Below, in pieces: positions 32,788 through 41,317 of a stretch of 64,000 nucleotides of DNA. A model generated the notes under the pieces. It made no database searches, was not told the DNA's origin, and saw nothing but the letters and a program-made list of their open reading frames with translations. Numbering within the stretch: the first letter of the stretch is position 1; each line of letters opens with the position of its first letter. Both the position numbers and the translations under genes were made by a program. This DNA is from CBDESM01 sp965242485 (lineage in GTDB: Bacteria; Chloroflexota; Dehalococcoidia; Bin125), in contig CBDESM010000003.1 of assembly GCA_965242485.1 (NCBI GenBank), positions 1,488,001 through 1,552,000 on the forward strand, in the 5' to 3' direction.

Positions 32788-35004
32788 TCAGGGGTCGTTT
32801 TGAAGCTCGGCCGCCGGGTCGAAGGCGGCGCGGAGGTAGTTGACCACGTCCCAGAGCTCGCGCTCGTCCAAGTTGCCGGACCAGGCGGGCATGCCGGTGC
32901 CGGGGATGCCGTCGGCGACCCAGGCGAAGAGCACGCCGTCGGGATGGAAGGGGACGTGGACGCTGAAATTGGCCGGCGGCGCGGGCAGGGTGCCCGCGAG
33001 CGGGCCGTCGCCCGCGCCGGTTTCGCCGTGGCAGCTGATGCAGTTGGCCGTGAAGACCGCCTCGCCGCGCGCGACCGATTCCTCGGTCCGCAGGGTCGGG
33101 TTGGCGAGCGTGCGGCCGGGTTCGACCTCGAGCCCGGTCATCAGCACGACGGCGGCGATCAGCCCGACCGCGCCGGCGGCGAAGGAGGCGTCGGAACCGC
33201 GCGGGCCGAAGCGCTCGGCCAGCGGGCGGCGGTTGACCAGCGCGACCGCGCCGAGCACGAGCGCCCAGAGCGCGGCGACGCCGTTCCAGTCCATCTGGGT
33301 CAGCGGCAGGCCGAGCGCGCCGGGCGGCTCGGCGCCGAAGGGGAGCACGGTCTGCCAGTCGGAGACGACGTCGGAGGTGACCGACGCGACGAGGTCGTTG
33401 CCGGTCCGCCAGCGCATTTCGAGGTCGATGGTCCACTCGCCGGGCAGTCCGAAGTACGCGCCTTCCAGCAGGAACGAGCCGTCGTCCTGTCGCTGCGCGG
33501 GCACGGTGACGGGGCCGACGGCGGGATCCTCGTGCGTGAAGCGCAGGCGCAGCGCGTCCAATGGCGGCGCGCCGGCCTCGTCGCGCTGGACGTCGACGCG
33601 CCATGTGTTGAAGCCGACGAGGTTGGGCTCGATCGCCACCGTCGCGAGCGCGCCGGCACGGGAGACCGTGAGCGCGGCCGAGTTGTCGCGCCGCTCGGTC
33701 GCGGGCAGCGAGCTGGCCGGGGAGGGCAGCTGCGTGAGCACGGCGGAGACCGCGATCACGGCGACGGCGAGCACGGCCTCGGCCCGCATCATCAGCGCGA
33801 AGCGGCGCTGGAGGCGGGCGTCGTCCGACTGCTCCGCGCGGGGGCGCAGCAGGAAGGCGTTCGCTCCCGCCGCGGCGAAGAGGAAGAGGAGCAGCGCCGC
33901 CTTGACGAGGAAGGCCGCGCCCCAGCCGGTGTCGACGAGGCCGCGCGCCGCGGGCACTTGGATCAGCGCGCCGAGCAGGCCGGCGGCGAACAGGATCGGC
34001 ACGGTCGCCGCCGCGGCGACGGAAAAGCGGCGCACGGTCCCGATGCGCCAAGGCCCGCCGCCGTCGGTGCGGCGGAAGGCGAGCAGCATCGCGGCGAGCA
34101 TGCCGATCCAGACGGCGACGGCGGCGAGGTGCAGCGCGTCGAACAGCGCGCCCCAGATGCCGCCGGACTCGATCGCCGCGCCGTGGCTGGCGGCGGAGAT
34201 GCCGGCGAGCCAGGCCGCGCCCAGCACCAGCAGGGTCGCCTCGCGCTGACGCCAGCGCGGCAGCAGCAGGCCGGCCGCCGCGAGGATCAGCGCGAACCAG
34301 CGCAGGTGCAGCCAGATTCCGGTGCGGGTCTCGAACAGCACTTCATCGAGCAGACCGATGCCGCCGAGCCGGGCGGCCGCGGCGACGGCGTCGTAGGCGG
34401 TGACGGCGATGCCGACTGCGACCGCGCCGATCAGCAGCGGTTGCAGCGCCTTCGCCGCCGCCTCGCGGCCTTCGCCCCGCTGGGTCAGCAGCACGAACAG
34501 CAGCGCTCCGCCGAACGCGATCAGCGCGGCCAGTCCCAGCGCCTTGGCGAGGGCGTCGGCCCAAGTCGGCGGGCCGGGCCGCGACAGGTCGATCTGCGCG
34601 CCCGTGCCCGGCGGGGCGCTGCCGTCGGGGTTGAGCACGGAGAACGTGTACGAGCCGTTCCAGGTGTGGCCGTCGATCTTCGAGAGCGTGCGCCAGGCGA
34701 CGGTGTAGATGCCGGGGTCGAGCCGCAGCACGTTGACGCGCATCTGGGTCGGGTTGGCGCTGGAAAATTCGGTCCCGCCCACGTCGCGGCGCCGGCCGCC
34801 GGCGTCGAGCACCTGCACGCTGCTGTAGCCGCGTTCGAGCGGTTCGGTCATGAACAACGTCACCGCGCCGGGCGACTCGCGCAGCGCCGCGTTGATCGGC
34901 GGATCCGAGCGCGAGAGCAGCGCGTGCGCCGATGCGGTGCCGCTGCCGAGCAGCAGCGCCGCGCAGGCGAGCGCCGCGAGGACGACGGCCGGCAGCTGCC
35001 TCAC
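32788..35004 (-). CDS. CopC-CopD-cytochrome c fusion protein
   Basis: 738 aa from GTG 35004, overlapping the upstream stop by 4 nt (GTGA). Order: signal peptide ending TASA; CopC-like beta domain starting HALLSRSDPP, with the N-terminal His expected to bind copper; a CopD-like block of about eight membrane segments (about 150-440); a beta-rich YtkA-like domain (about 455-570); two membrane segments; and a C-terminal mono-haem cytochrome c with CISCH and a likely Met ligand in GTGMPAWSG. Probably handles copper at the outer face and passes electrons. Last gene of a four-gene copper operon. The cytochrome tail on CopCD is unusual. Confidence 0.88.
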   Translation of the reverse strand: MRQLPAVVLAALACAALLLGSGTASAHALLSRSDPPINAALRESPGAVTLFMTEPLERGYSSVQVLDAGGRRRDVGGTEFSSANPTQMRVNVLRLDPGIYTVAWRTLSKIDGHTWNGSYTFSVLNPDGSAPPGTGAQIDLSRPGPPTWADALAKALGLAALIAFGGALLFVLLTQRGEGREAAAKALQPLLIGAVAVGIAVTAYDAVAAAARLGGIGLLDEVLFETRTGIWLHLRWFALILAAAGLLLPRWRQREATLLVLGAAWLAGISAASHGAAIESGGIWGALFDALHLAAVAVWIGMLAAMLLAFRRTDGGGPWRIGTVRRFSVAAAATVPILFAAGLLGALIQVPAARGLVDTGWGAAFLVKAALLLFLFAAAGANAFLLRPRAEQSDDARLQRRFALMMRAEAVLAVAVIAVSAVLTQLPSPASSLPATERRDNSAALTVSRAGALATVAIEPNLVGFNTWRVDVQRDEAGAPPLDALRLRFTHEDPAVGPVTVPAQRQDDGSFLLEGAYFGLPGEWTIDLEMRWRTGNDLVASVTSDVVSDWQTVLPFGAEPPGALGLPLTQMDWNGVAALWALVLGAVALVNRRPLAERFGPRGSDASFAAGAVGLIAAVVLMTGLEVEPGRTLANPTLRTEESVARGEAVFTANCISCHGETGAGDGPLAGTLPAPPANFSVHVPFHPDGVLFAWVADGIPGTGMPAWSGNLDERELWDVVNYLRAAFDPAAELQNDP

Positions 35005-35987
35005 GGCGCGGCCGCCTCGCGGATTCTGGCCCATTCCGCCTCGCTCACCCTCCCGCGCCAGTCGAACGTGCCGTGGAACTCGCCGGGCGCGATCGCGAAC
35101 GGCGGCTCGGCCGGCTCGCCGGGCTGCGGGATGCGCACGAGATAGAGGCCGAACGCGCCGCGGATCAGGACGTGGCGGCCGTCATCCGAGACGCTGAACG
35201 CGGGCTGGTCCTCGCCGACCAGCGCGATCGGGCGCGGATCGCCGCCGCCGAACGAGACGATCCAGATGTCCTCGATGCCGTTGGCGGAGCCGGCCGCGGA
35301 GGAGACGGTCTCGGACGGCGTGCCCGCGGCGAAGACGATCCAGGATCCGCCCGGGGTCCAGCGCGGCGCGCGGGGGGAGTAGGCCTCCCATTCGCCGTCG
35401 GGGTCGAGTCGTTGGGGCGCATCGATACCCGGTTCGAGCAGCGCCAGCTCGGGGCGTTCCGAAAGCGGGCCGGTGGTGTACGCGATCGGGGATCCGGCGG
35501 GATGCGGGTCCGCATCGCGCGCGCCGGGGATCGTCGCCAGCACCGCGCCGCTCTCCGCATCGCGCCGCTCGACGCGCGGGTCTTCGCCCTCCGTCTCGCG
35601 GCCGACGAGGATGCTCTCGCCGTCGGGCATCCAGCGCGGGTTCCAGTAGTAGGTCTTGTCGGCCGGTTCGGTCAGCCGGCGGGTTTCGCCGCCGGGTTCG
35701 CGAATCAGCAGGTCGGAGCCGATCTCGAGCGCACCTTCGACGGTGAGGCGGAACTCGACATAAGCGATGCGCTCGCCGTCGGGCGAGAACGCGGGCTGCA
35801 TCAGCTGCTTGCCCGGCTCAGCCGCGAGCAGCAGCCGTTCCTCGCCATCCTCGCGGAGCCAGAGGTCGACGCCGACGGTGAAGACGGCCCGGCCCGGCAC
35901 CGGCATGCGCGCGGGATCGGAGTCGCCGTTGCCGCAGGCGGCGAACAGCGCCGCCGCGGCGAGGATCGGCCCGAGCAGCGCCAGCAT
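35001..35987 (-). CDS. TolB/PD40 beta-propeller lipoprotein
   Basis: 328 aa. Signal peptide with lipobox LFAACG (Cys about 18), then repeated PD40-type blades, for example PAFSPDGERIAYVEF, PRWMPDGESILVGRE and ISVSDDGRHVLI-like segments. This predicts a six- or seven-bladed propeller outside the membrane. The function within the copper operon is unknown; a scaffold or sensor role is possible. Its stop overlaps the GTG of the CopC-CopD fusion, and it starts 4 nt after the CopC gene stop. Confidence 0.82.
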   Translation of the reverse strand: MLALLGPILAAAALFAACGNGDSDPARMPVPGRAVFTVGVDLWLREDGEERLLLAAEPGKQLMQPAFSPDGERIAYVEFRLTVEGALEIGSDLLIREPGGETRRLTEPADKTYYWNPRWMPDGESILVGRETEGEDPRVERRDAESGAVLATIPGARDADPHPAGSPIAYTTGPLSERPELALLEPGIDAPQRLDPDGEWEAYSPRAPRWTPGGSWIVFAAGTPSETVSSAAGSANGIEDIWIVSFGGGDPRPIALVGEDQPAFSVSDDGRHVLIRGAFGLYLVRIPQPGEPAEPPFAIAPGEFHGTFDWRGRVSEAEWARIREAAAP

Positions 35988-35991
35988 GCGC

Positions 35992-36666
35992 TCAGTATCT
36001 ACCCGCCGCCCGCCGCCGGCGCAGGATCGGCGCGGCGAGCAGCAGCGTCCCCGCCGCGAGCCCGATCGCCAGCCAGGCGCCGGCAGACGCGGCCAGCCCG
36101 CCGGCCGCTTCGTCGTCCTCGATGCGCACCGGGCGCACCGCTGCGGCGTCCGCCTCTCCCCGCTCGGGCGCGGCCGGCTCGTCGCCGGGGTAGGAAATCA
36201 GCAGCGCGACCGCCATCTCTCGGTCGAGCGCTTCTTCCGCCGCGCTCGGGCCGCGGCCGACGTAGAACGGGAACTCGCCCGCGTCGGCGTCGCCGTCGTC
36301 GGCGGACAGGTTGCGCCAGCGGACGAGGAAGCGCCCCGTCCCCCAGCCGTCGCGCGCGCTCCGCGGCAGCGCGGCGCTCATCGTGCGCCGGTCGTCGTTG
36401 CTGATCGCCGCCTCGCCCGCGTCCGTGAAGCCGCCGACCTCGCCGTGGTCGGCGGGCGCCCACTCGATCGCGTTCGCGCCCTCGCGGCGGAACAGTTCCT
36501 GCGAGAAGGTCAGCGAGATCCGCTCCGGCGCGCGCTCCAGCACCGCGCCGAAGGCCGGCTCCGACGATGCGTAGGCCGCATGCGCCGAGGCATCGCCCTG
36601 CAGCCCGAGCGCCGCCAGCGCGAATGCCGCCAAGGCCAGGAACGTCCTAGCCGCCGCTCTCGTCAT
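35992..36666 (-). CDS. CopC-domain protein with C-terminal membrane anchor
   Basis: 224 aa from ATG 36666 (MTRAAARTFLALAAF), overlapping the upstream gene by 20 nt; ATG 36705 would lengthen the signal implausibly. The signal ends ASA, followed by HAAYASSEPAFGAVL, giving the N-terminal His of CopC copper sites. The beta domain (PERISLTFSQELF, GRFLVRWRNLSADDG) is followed by an acidic linker and one membrane helix near the C-terminus with Arg-rich end. Binds copper outside the membrane by family. Confidence 0.85.
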   Translation of the reverse strand: MTRAAARTFLALAAFALAALGLQGDASAHAAYASSEPAFGAVLERAPERISLTFSQELFRREGANAIEWAPADHGEVGGFTDAGEAAISNDDRRTMSAALPRSARDGWGTGRFLVRWRNLSADDGDADAGEFPFYVGRGPSAAEEALDREMAVALLISYPGDEPAAPERGEADAAAVRPVRIEDDEAAGGLAASAGAWLAIGLAAGTLLLAAPILRRRRAAGRY

Positions 36667-37201
36667 CGCCGTGATCCATGCCACTGTGGCTGCCGTGGCC
36701 GTCATCGCCGTGCGAGGGCGGTTCCAGGCCCGCTAGCTGCGGCGGAGGCGGCACCGCCTCGCCGTCCAGCCACGTCTCCAGCGCCGCCTCGAAGGTGTGC
36801 GCCAGCGCGTGCACCAGCCGCGACGGTTCCGACGCCGCTTCCGCGTCGCCCGCGCGCAGCGTCGCCAGCAGCGCGTCCAGCCACTCCCCGTACTGCGCGA
36901 CGTGCGCGGAGAGCTCGGATGGCCACGAAGTCCAGTGCAGCGTTTCCCGCGCCCGCGCCGCCCAGACCAAGGCGTCGGACGGGAGCATCCCGTCATTGCG
37001 GATCATCGCGTCGAGATGGTGGTAGCGCAGGGGGTCGAGCGGCTCCAGCGCGGCCAGCAGCTGCGCCCGCTGCCCCGCTTCCGCCGCCCGCGCCGCTTCC
37101 GCCCGCGCCTCGGCCAAATCCTCCTGCGAAGCTCCGCCGCAGGCCGCGAACAGCGCCCATGCCGCCGCGATCAACGCGCCCAGGACCGCCCGATTCCACA
37201 T
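36647..37201 (-). CDS. lipoprotein with His/Asp-rich metal-binding-like tail
   Basis: 184 aa. Signal peptide with lipobox LFAACG (Cys about 21), a short coiled-coil-like Ala/Glu region, a helical middle and a tail HGDDGHGSHSGMDHGDD typical of metal-binding ends. First gene of the copper operon, so copper binding is likely but inferred. A TACGCT hexamer is 7 nt before the ATG, suggesting leaderless transcription of the whole operon. No domain name can be given. Confidence 0.7.
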   Translation of the reverse strand: MWNRAVLGALIAAAWALFAACGGASQEDLAEARAEAARAAEAGQRAQLLAALEPLDPLRYHHLDAMIRNDGMLPSDALVWAARARETLHWTSWPSELSAHVAQYGEWLDALLATLRAGDAEAASEPSRLVHALAHTFEAALETWLDGEAVPPPPQLAGLEPPSHGDDGHGSHSGMDHGDDESGG

Positions 37202-37208
37202 CGCCGCG

Positions 37209-37214
37209 AGCGTA
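37209..37214 (-). promoter_or_regulatory. putative -10 element (TACGCT) for the copper operon
   Basis: Minus-strand TACGCT, 7 nt from the ATG at 37201. It overlaps a plus-strand TACACT (37213-37218), so the divergent promoters share bases. Confidence 0.4.
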
Positions 37215-37218
37215 CACT
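37213..37218 (+). promoter_or_regulatory. putative -10 element (TACACT) for the ABM gene
   Basis: Plus-strand TACACT 37 nt before ATG 37256. Overlaps the divergent copper-operon element. Confidence 0.33.
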
Positions 37219-37255
37219 GGGCTCCCTCCCGCGCCGCAATCTAGGAGTCCGCACG

Positions 37256-37615
37256 ATGTACCTCGCCATGAACCGCTTCAGCGTCAAGGCCGAACGCGAG
37301 GCCGAGTGGGAGCAGATCTGGAAGGAGCGCGAGTCTTACCTCGCCGACGTGCCCGGCTTCCGCCAATTCATGCTCCTCCGCAGCGCCGAAGAGGGCGAAT
37401 ACATCTCCTACTCCGTCTGGGACTCCCCCGAAGCCTTCCACGCCTGGACGCAAAGCGAGAACTTCCGCCTCGCCCACGGCCAGCGCAACCTTGCCGACGT
37501 GCTCGCCGGCCCGCCCCAGCTCGGCCTCTACGAACCCGTGATCAACGAAACCCCCGATTCCCGCGAAATCTCCGACAGCGCCCCCCAGCCCGGACGCCGC
37601 GGCCCGCGCCACTGA
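37256..37615 (+). CDS. antibiotic-biosynthesis-monooxygenase (ABM) domain protein, HmoB/IsdG-like
   Basis: 119 aa from ATG 37256, with AGGAG 8 nt upstream. The beta-alpha-beta ABM pattern is clear: MNRFSVKAEREAEWEQIW, VPGFRQFMLLRS, YISYSVWDSPEAFHAW. The last ~25 residues are disordered. IsdG-like members degrade haem; others are quinone monooxygenases. The haem-degrading option is suggested by the similarity of the opening segment only. Divergent from the copper operon. Confidence 0.82.
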   Translation: MYLAMNRFSVKAEREAEWEQIWKERESYLADVPGFRQFMLLRSAEEGEYISYSVWDSPEAFHAWTQSENFRLAHGQRNLADVLAGPPQLGLYEPVINETPDSREISDSAPQPGRRGPRH

Positions 37616-37717
37616 ATCGCGCTTGATCGCGTTCCGCGCGTTCGCGCATAACGGAGGCGCTGTTTAACCTCCTGCGGTAGCGGACCTCGCTCCGCGCCTC
37701 CGAAAGGACATCCGAAC

Positions 37718-38617
37718 ATGGGCATGCTCGACAACCGCGTCGCCATCGTCACCGGGGCCGGCCGCGGCATCGGCGCGGAAACCGCCAAGCTCTTCGCGGC
37801 CGAGGGCGCGAAGGTCGTCGTCAACGACCTCGGCGGCAACGTCGACGGCTCCGGCGCCGATTCCGGCCCGGCCGACGAGACCGTCGCCGCGATCCGCGAC
37901 GCCGGCGGCCAGGCCGTCGCCAACCACGCCTCCGTCGCCGACTACGACGCCTCCGAGAGCATCGTCAAGCAGGCGCTGGACGAGTTCGGCGACCTCGACA
38001 TCGTCGTCAACACCGCCGGCATCCTGCGCGACCGCATGGTCTTCAACATGACCGAGGAAGAGTGGGACGCGGTCATCGACGTCCACCTCAAGGGCCACTT
38101 CAACCTGACCAAGTACGCCGCCGTCCACTGGCGCACCGAGCGCAAGGGCCACTACCGCCTGATCAACTTCTCCTCCGTCTCCGGCATCTTCGGCGCGCCC
38201 GGCCAGCCCAACTACGCCGCCGCCAAGATGGGCATCGTCGGCTTCACCTACTCCTGCGCCAACGCCCTCGGCCGCTACGGCGCCACCGCCAACGCGATCT
38301 CGCCCGGCGCCTCCACCCGCATGACCGACACCGTGCCCGAGGAGCGCCGCCGCGCGGGCTACGTCGAGGCCGACGAAGTCACCGACATCCGCTCCCCCTT
38401 CAACGTCGCGATCCCGCTCGTCTACATCGCCTCCGAAGCCTCCGACTGGCTCAACGGCCAGATCGTCGGCGCATCGGGCTACGACATCCAGCTCTTCAAC
38501 AAGCCCGCCGTGATCCGCCAGATGCGCGGCTACGAGCGCTGGACCGTCGAAGGCGCGGCGCAGCAGATCGAAGAAGTCTTCAAGCCCGCCGTCGGCGACG
38601 ACAGCCGCTACGGCTAG
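37718..38617 (+). CDS. SDR-family dehydrogenase (multifunctional-enzyme-2-like)
   Basis: 299 aa. TGAGRGIGAETAKLFAAEGA, VVNDLGGNVDGSG, catalytic Ser in INFSSVSGIFG, and NYAAAKMG with Tyr/Lys. The VVNDLGG segment and long C-terminus resemble the 3-hydroxyacyl-CoA dehydrogenase domain of peroxisomal multifunctional enzyme type 2. Probably NAD-dependent and acting on an acyl-CoA or steroid-like alcohol. AAAGGA 8-10 nt upstream. Tandem paralogue follows 48 nt later. Confidence 0.9.
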   Translation: MGMLDNRVAIVTGAGRGIGAETAKLFAAEGAKVVVNDLGGNVDGSGADSGPADETVAAIRDAGGQAVANHASVADYDASESIVKQALDEFGDLDIVVNTAGILRDRMVFNMTEEEWDAVIDVHLKGHFNLTKYAAVHWRTERKGHYRLINFSSVSGIFGAPGQPNYAAAKMGIVGFTYSCANALGRYGATANAISPGASTRMTDTVPEERRRAGYVEADEVTDIRSPFNVAIPLVYIASEASDWLNGQIVGASGYDIQLFNKPAVIRQMRGYERWTVEGAAQQIEEVFKPAVGDDSRYG

Positions 38618-38665
38618 CGCTCCGCGCCGGCCGCAACCGGCCGCCGCGGCGAAAGGAACGGGATC

Positions 38666-39559
38666 ATGGGTGCATTGGACGGCCGCGTGGCCATCGTCAC
38701 CGGCGCGGGCCGCGGCATCGGCGCGGAAGTCGCCAAGCTCTTCGCCGCGCAGGGCGCGAGCGTCGTCGTCAACGACCTCGGCGGGTCCGTCGACGGCAGC
38801 GGCGCCGAATCCGGCCCCGCCGACGAAACCGTCGCCGCGATCAAGGACGCCGGCGGCGAAGCCGTCGCCAACTACTCCTCCGTCTCCGACTACGACGCCG
38901 CCGAAGGCATCATCAAGCAGGCCCTCGATCAGTACGGCGACCTCGACATCCTCGTCAACGTCGCCGGCATCCTGCGCGACCGCATGGTCTTCAACATGAC
39001 CAAGGAGGAATGGGACGCGGTCGTCGACGTGCACATGACCGGCACCTTCAACACGACCAAGTTCGCCGCCATCCACTGGCGCACCGAGCGCAAGGGCCAC
39101 TACCGCCTGATCAACTTCACCTCCGGTTCCGGCCTTTTCGGCGCGCCCGGCCAGCCCAACTACGCCGCCGCCAAGCTCGGCGTCGTCGGCTTCACTTACT
39201 CCTGCGCCAACGCGCTCGGCCGCTACGGCGTCACCGCCAACTCGATCGGCCCCGGCGCCGCCACGCGGATGACCGACACCGTGCCCGACGAGCGCCGCTC
39301 CGGCAACATCACCGACTCCGAAGAAGCCGACCCGCGCATGTCGCCGGCCAACGTCGCCGTGCCGCTGGTCTACATCGCCTCCGAAGCCTCCGACTGGCTC
39401 ACCGGCCAAGTCGTCGGCGCGATGGGCTACGACATCACGCTCTACTCGCAATACCAGCCGATCCGCGTGCTCTCCGGCACCGAGCGCTGGTCCGTCGAAC
39501 AGGCCTCCGAGCAGATCGAGCGCGTCTTCAAGCCCGCCGTCGAAGGGCGCGCCCGCTGA
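38666..39559 (+). CDS. SDR-family dehydrogenase, tandem paralogue
   Basis: 297 aa. Very similar to the preceding gene: TGAGRGIGAEVAKLFAAQGA, VVNDLGGSVDGSG, NYAAAKLG. The putative catalytic Ser segment is INFTSGSGLFG, keeping a Ser at the key position. The C-terminal third diverges most, so the copies may differ in substrate. The high identity suggests a recent duplication. GNAT gene starts 8 nt after its stop. Confidence 0.9.
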   Translation: MGALDGRVAIVTGAGRGIGAEVAKLFAAQGASVVVNDLGGSVDGSGAESGPADETVAAIKDAGGEAVANYSSVSDYDAAEGIIKQALDQYGDLDILVNVAGILRDRMVFNMTKEEWDAVVDVHMTGTFNTTKFAAIHWRTERKGHYRLINFTSGSGLFGAPGQPNYAAAKLGVVGFTYSCANALGRYGVTANSIGPGAATRMTDTVPDERRSGNITDSEEADPRMSPANVAVPLVYIASEASDWLTGQVVGAMGYDITLYSQYQPIRVLSGTERWSVEQASEQIERVFKPAVEGRAR

Positions 39560-39567
39560 CCGCGACC

Positions 39568-40077
39568 GTGGATTCCGTCGGCATCCGGCCGGCGCGGGAG
39601 GACGACCTCCCCGCGCTGACCGAGCTGTACAACCACTACATCCGCGAAACCCACTTCACGTTCGACATCGAGCCGTGGACGGTCGAGCAGCGCCGCGCCG
39701 GCTGGTTCTCCAAGTACGCCGAAACGGGGCCGCACCGCATCCTCGTCGCCGATGACGCCGGCCGCGTCGTCGGCATGGCCTACTCCAGCCCCTTCCGCGA
39801 CAAGGCCGCCTACGACAGCAGCGTCGAAACCAGCGTTTACTGCCGCGACGGCGAGACCGCGCGCGGCCTCGGCCGCCGCCTCTACGAAGCCCTCTTCGCC
39901 GTCCTCGCCGAAGAACAAGTCCACCAGGCCTTCGCCCTGATCACCCTGCCCAACGAGCCCTCGGTCAAGTTGCACGAGCGCTTCGGCTACACGCTCAGCG
40001 GGGTCTGGCGCGAAGTCGGCCGCAAGTTCGACCGCTACTGGGACGTCGCGCAGTACCAGCGCCCGATCCGGCTCTGA
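39568..40077 (+). CDS. GNAT N-acetyltransferase (phosphinothricin acetyltransferase-like)
   Basis: 169 aa, GTG start 8 nt after the SDR stop. Pat-like features: IRPAREDDLPALTELYNHYI, ETHFTFDIEPWTVEQRRAGW, VETSVYCRDGETARGLGRRL (acetyl-CoA loop region) and a C-terminal KLHERFGYTLSGVWREVGRK. Acetylates a small amine from acetyl-CoA; members include resistance and methionine-sulfone acetyltransferases. The longer open frame upstream is shadow of the SDR genes. Confidence 0.88.
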   Translation: MDSVGIRPAREDDLPALTELYNHYIRETHFTFDIEPWTVEQRRAGWFSKYAETGPHRILVADDAGRVVGMAYSSPFRDKAAYDSSVETSVYCRDGETARGLGRRLYEALFAVLAEEQVHQAFALITLPNEPSVKLHERFGYTLSGVWREVGRKFDRYWDVAQYQRPIRL

Positions 40078-40084
40078 CCCGCCG

Positions 40085-40831
40085 CTACTTCTCCAGCGCC
40101 GCGTTGCGCGCGTCTTCCGGCGGCGCGCCGAAGATGCCGAACGGGTTCAGCGAGTGCGCCGGCTCGTAGATGTCCATCTTCTCCTTGCTCTTCAGCCACG
40201 TCACCACCGCGTAGGTCAGCGGCAGCGCCACCACCTCGAACAGCGTCTTCACGATCCAGCCGAAGATCGCCCCCTGCGCCGCCTGCTCCCAAGTCCACAG
40301 CCCCGAGACGCCGAACGCGATCAGGTAGAAGATCCACGAGTCCACGCCCTGCCCGACGATCGTCGAGACCACCGCGCGCAGCCACAGCATCCGCCCCTCG
40401 GTCTTGTTCTTCAGCACCACCATCACCGACGCGTTGGTGAACTCGCCGATCACGTACGCGCCGAAGCTGCCCAGCAGCAGCCATCCCGTCGTCCCCAGAA
40501 TCGCGTCGTACGCGTCCTGCCCCTCGTAGAACACGGGGCCCGGAATGATGCCGCCGAGCCAGTAGAGGAAGACCATCAGCAGGTTGCAGGCGAAGCCCAG
40601 CCAGATCACTCCCCGCGCCACCCGGAACCCGTACACCTCCGTCAGCACGTCGCTGATGATGTAGCCGATCGGGAAGCAGATCACCGAAACCGAGACGATC
40701 ACCCAGCTGCCGCCCAGGAAGTCGAAGCCCAGATCGAACAGGTAGATCGGCTTGCCCGCGAACGTGTTCGAGACCAGCAGCACTGAGACCGCCAGCGCGA
40801 TGATGATCACCAGAATCCCGGAAAATCGCAT
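40085..40831 (-). CDS. queuosine-precursor-transporter-type (VUT/YhhQ) membrane protein
   Basis: 248 aa with about six membrane segments. Family signatures: VSVICFPIGYIISDVLTEVY and the later GEFTNASVMVVLKNKTEGRM. Imports 7-deazaguanine precursors in E. coli YhhQ; the same role here is inferred. No tRNA-guanine transglycosylase or queuosine gene nearby and no preQ1 riboswitch evident upstream. Convergent with the GNAT gene, 7 nt apart. Minus-strand TAGATT about 40 nt upstream is a weak promoter candidate. Confidence 0.85.
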   Translation of the reverse strand: MRFSGILVIIIALAVSVLLVSNTFAGKPIYLFDLGFDFLGGSWVIVSVSVICFPIGYIISDVLTEVYGFRVARGVIWLGFACNLLMVFLYWLGGIIPGPVFYEGQDAYDAILGTTGWLLLGSFGAYVIGEFTNASVMVVLKNKTEGRMLWLRAVVSTIVGQGVDSWIFYLIAFGVSGLWTWEQAAQGAIFGWIVKTLFEVVALPLTYAVVTWLKSKEKMDIYEPAHSLNPFGIFGAPPEDARNAALEK

Positions 40832-41317
40832 CCCGCAACGCTCCCGTCCCGCGTGCCTGCCGCCCGCGCAATCTAGCGCACGCCCACGCTAACCGCCTCC
40901 CGATCCGCCCGATCAACTGAGCCAGAGACGTCCGCGTCCCTCAGCAGCCACGCCTCCGCCGGCATCCGTCCGCCCGCTCTCTCCGCGGCAGCCCGCACCG
41001 GCCCGCCGATTGATGATTTCGGCACTCGGGACCTCCGCCCCTTGGCAGCCATGCAGCCATGCAGCCGGCAGCGTCCGTTCGCCCTGTGGCCGCCTTGATG
41101 AACTTGGCGGTGAATTCGGCACTCGAAACCGCGACTCTGGCCCCGATTGATGTCGCGGCCCGCCCGAATCTTCGCCGCCGGGCGGGCTCTGCACCGGCGC
41201 TCCCCGCGCCGTTCCATGCTCAACTGCCGCCCGCCCTCGAAAGTGCCGCACCTCGCGTCGGCCCGCCGCCCCGTGCGCTAGCCTCGGCCCAGCAGACGCA
41301 ATCGGAAGGAACGCCAG
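40832..41317. other. intergenic region of about 490 nt
   Basis: Between two divergent genes. I see no convincing gene: the 116-aa minus frame (40873-41223) is Arg/Gly-rich and looks like chance. It contains a short tandem repeat of GCAGCCAT (about 41045-41066) and two copies of TTCGGCACTCG (about 41018 and 41115). TAGCCT at 41279-41284 is a candidate promoter for the LLM gene. Confidence 0.5.
41279..41284 (+). promoter_or_regulatory. putative -10 element (TAGCCT)
   Basis: TAGCCT 33 nt before ATG 41318. GGAAGGA ribosome site follows. Confidence 0.33.

Noticed and set aside
40873..41223. 116-codon minus-strand frame in the largest intergenic gap
   Set aside because: Arg/Gly-rich with no folded-protein character, no ribosome site and no similarity I can recognise.
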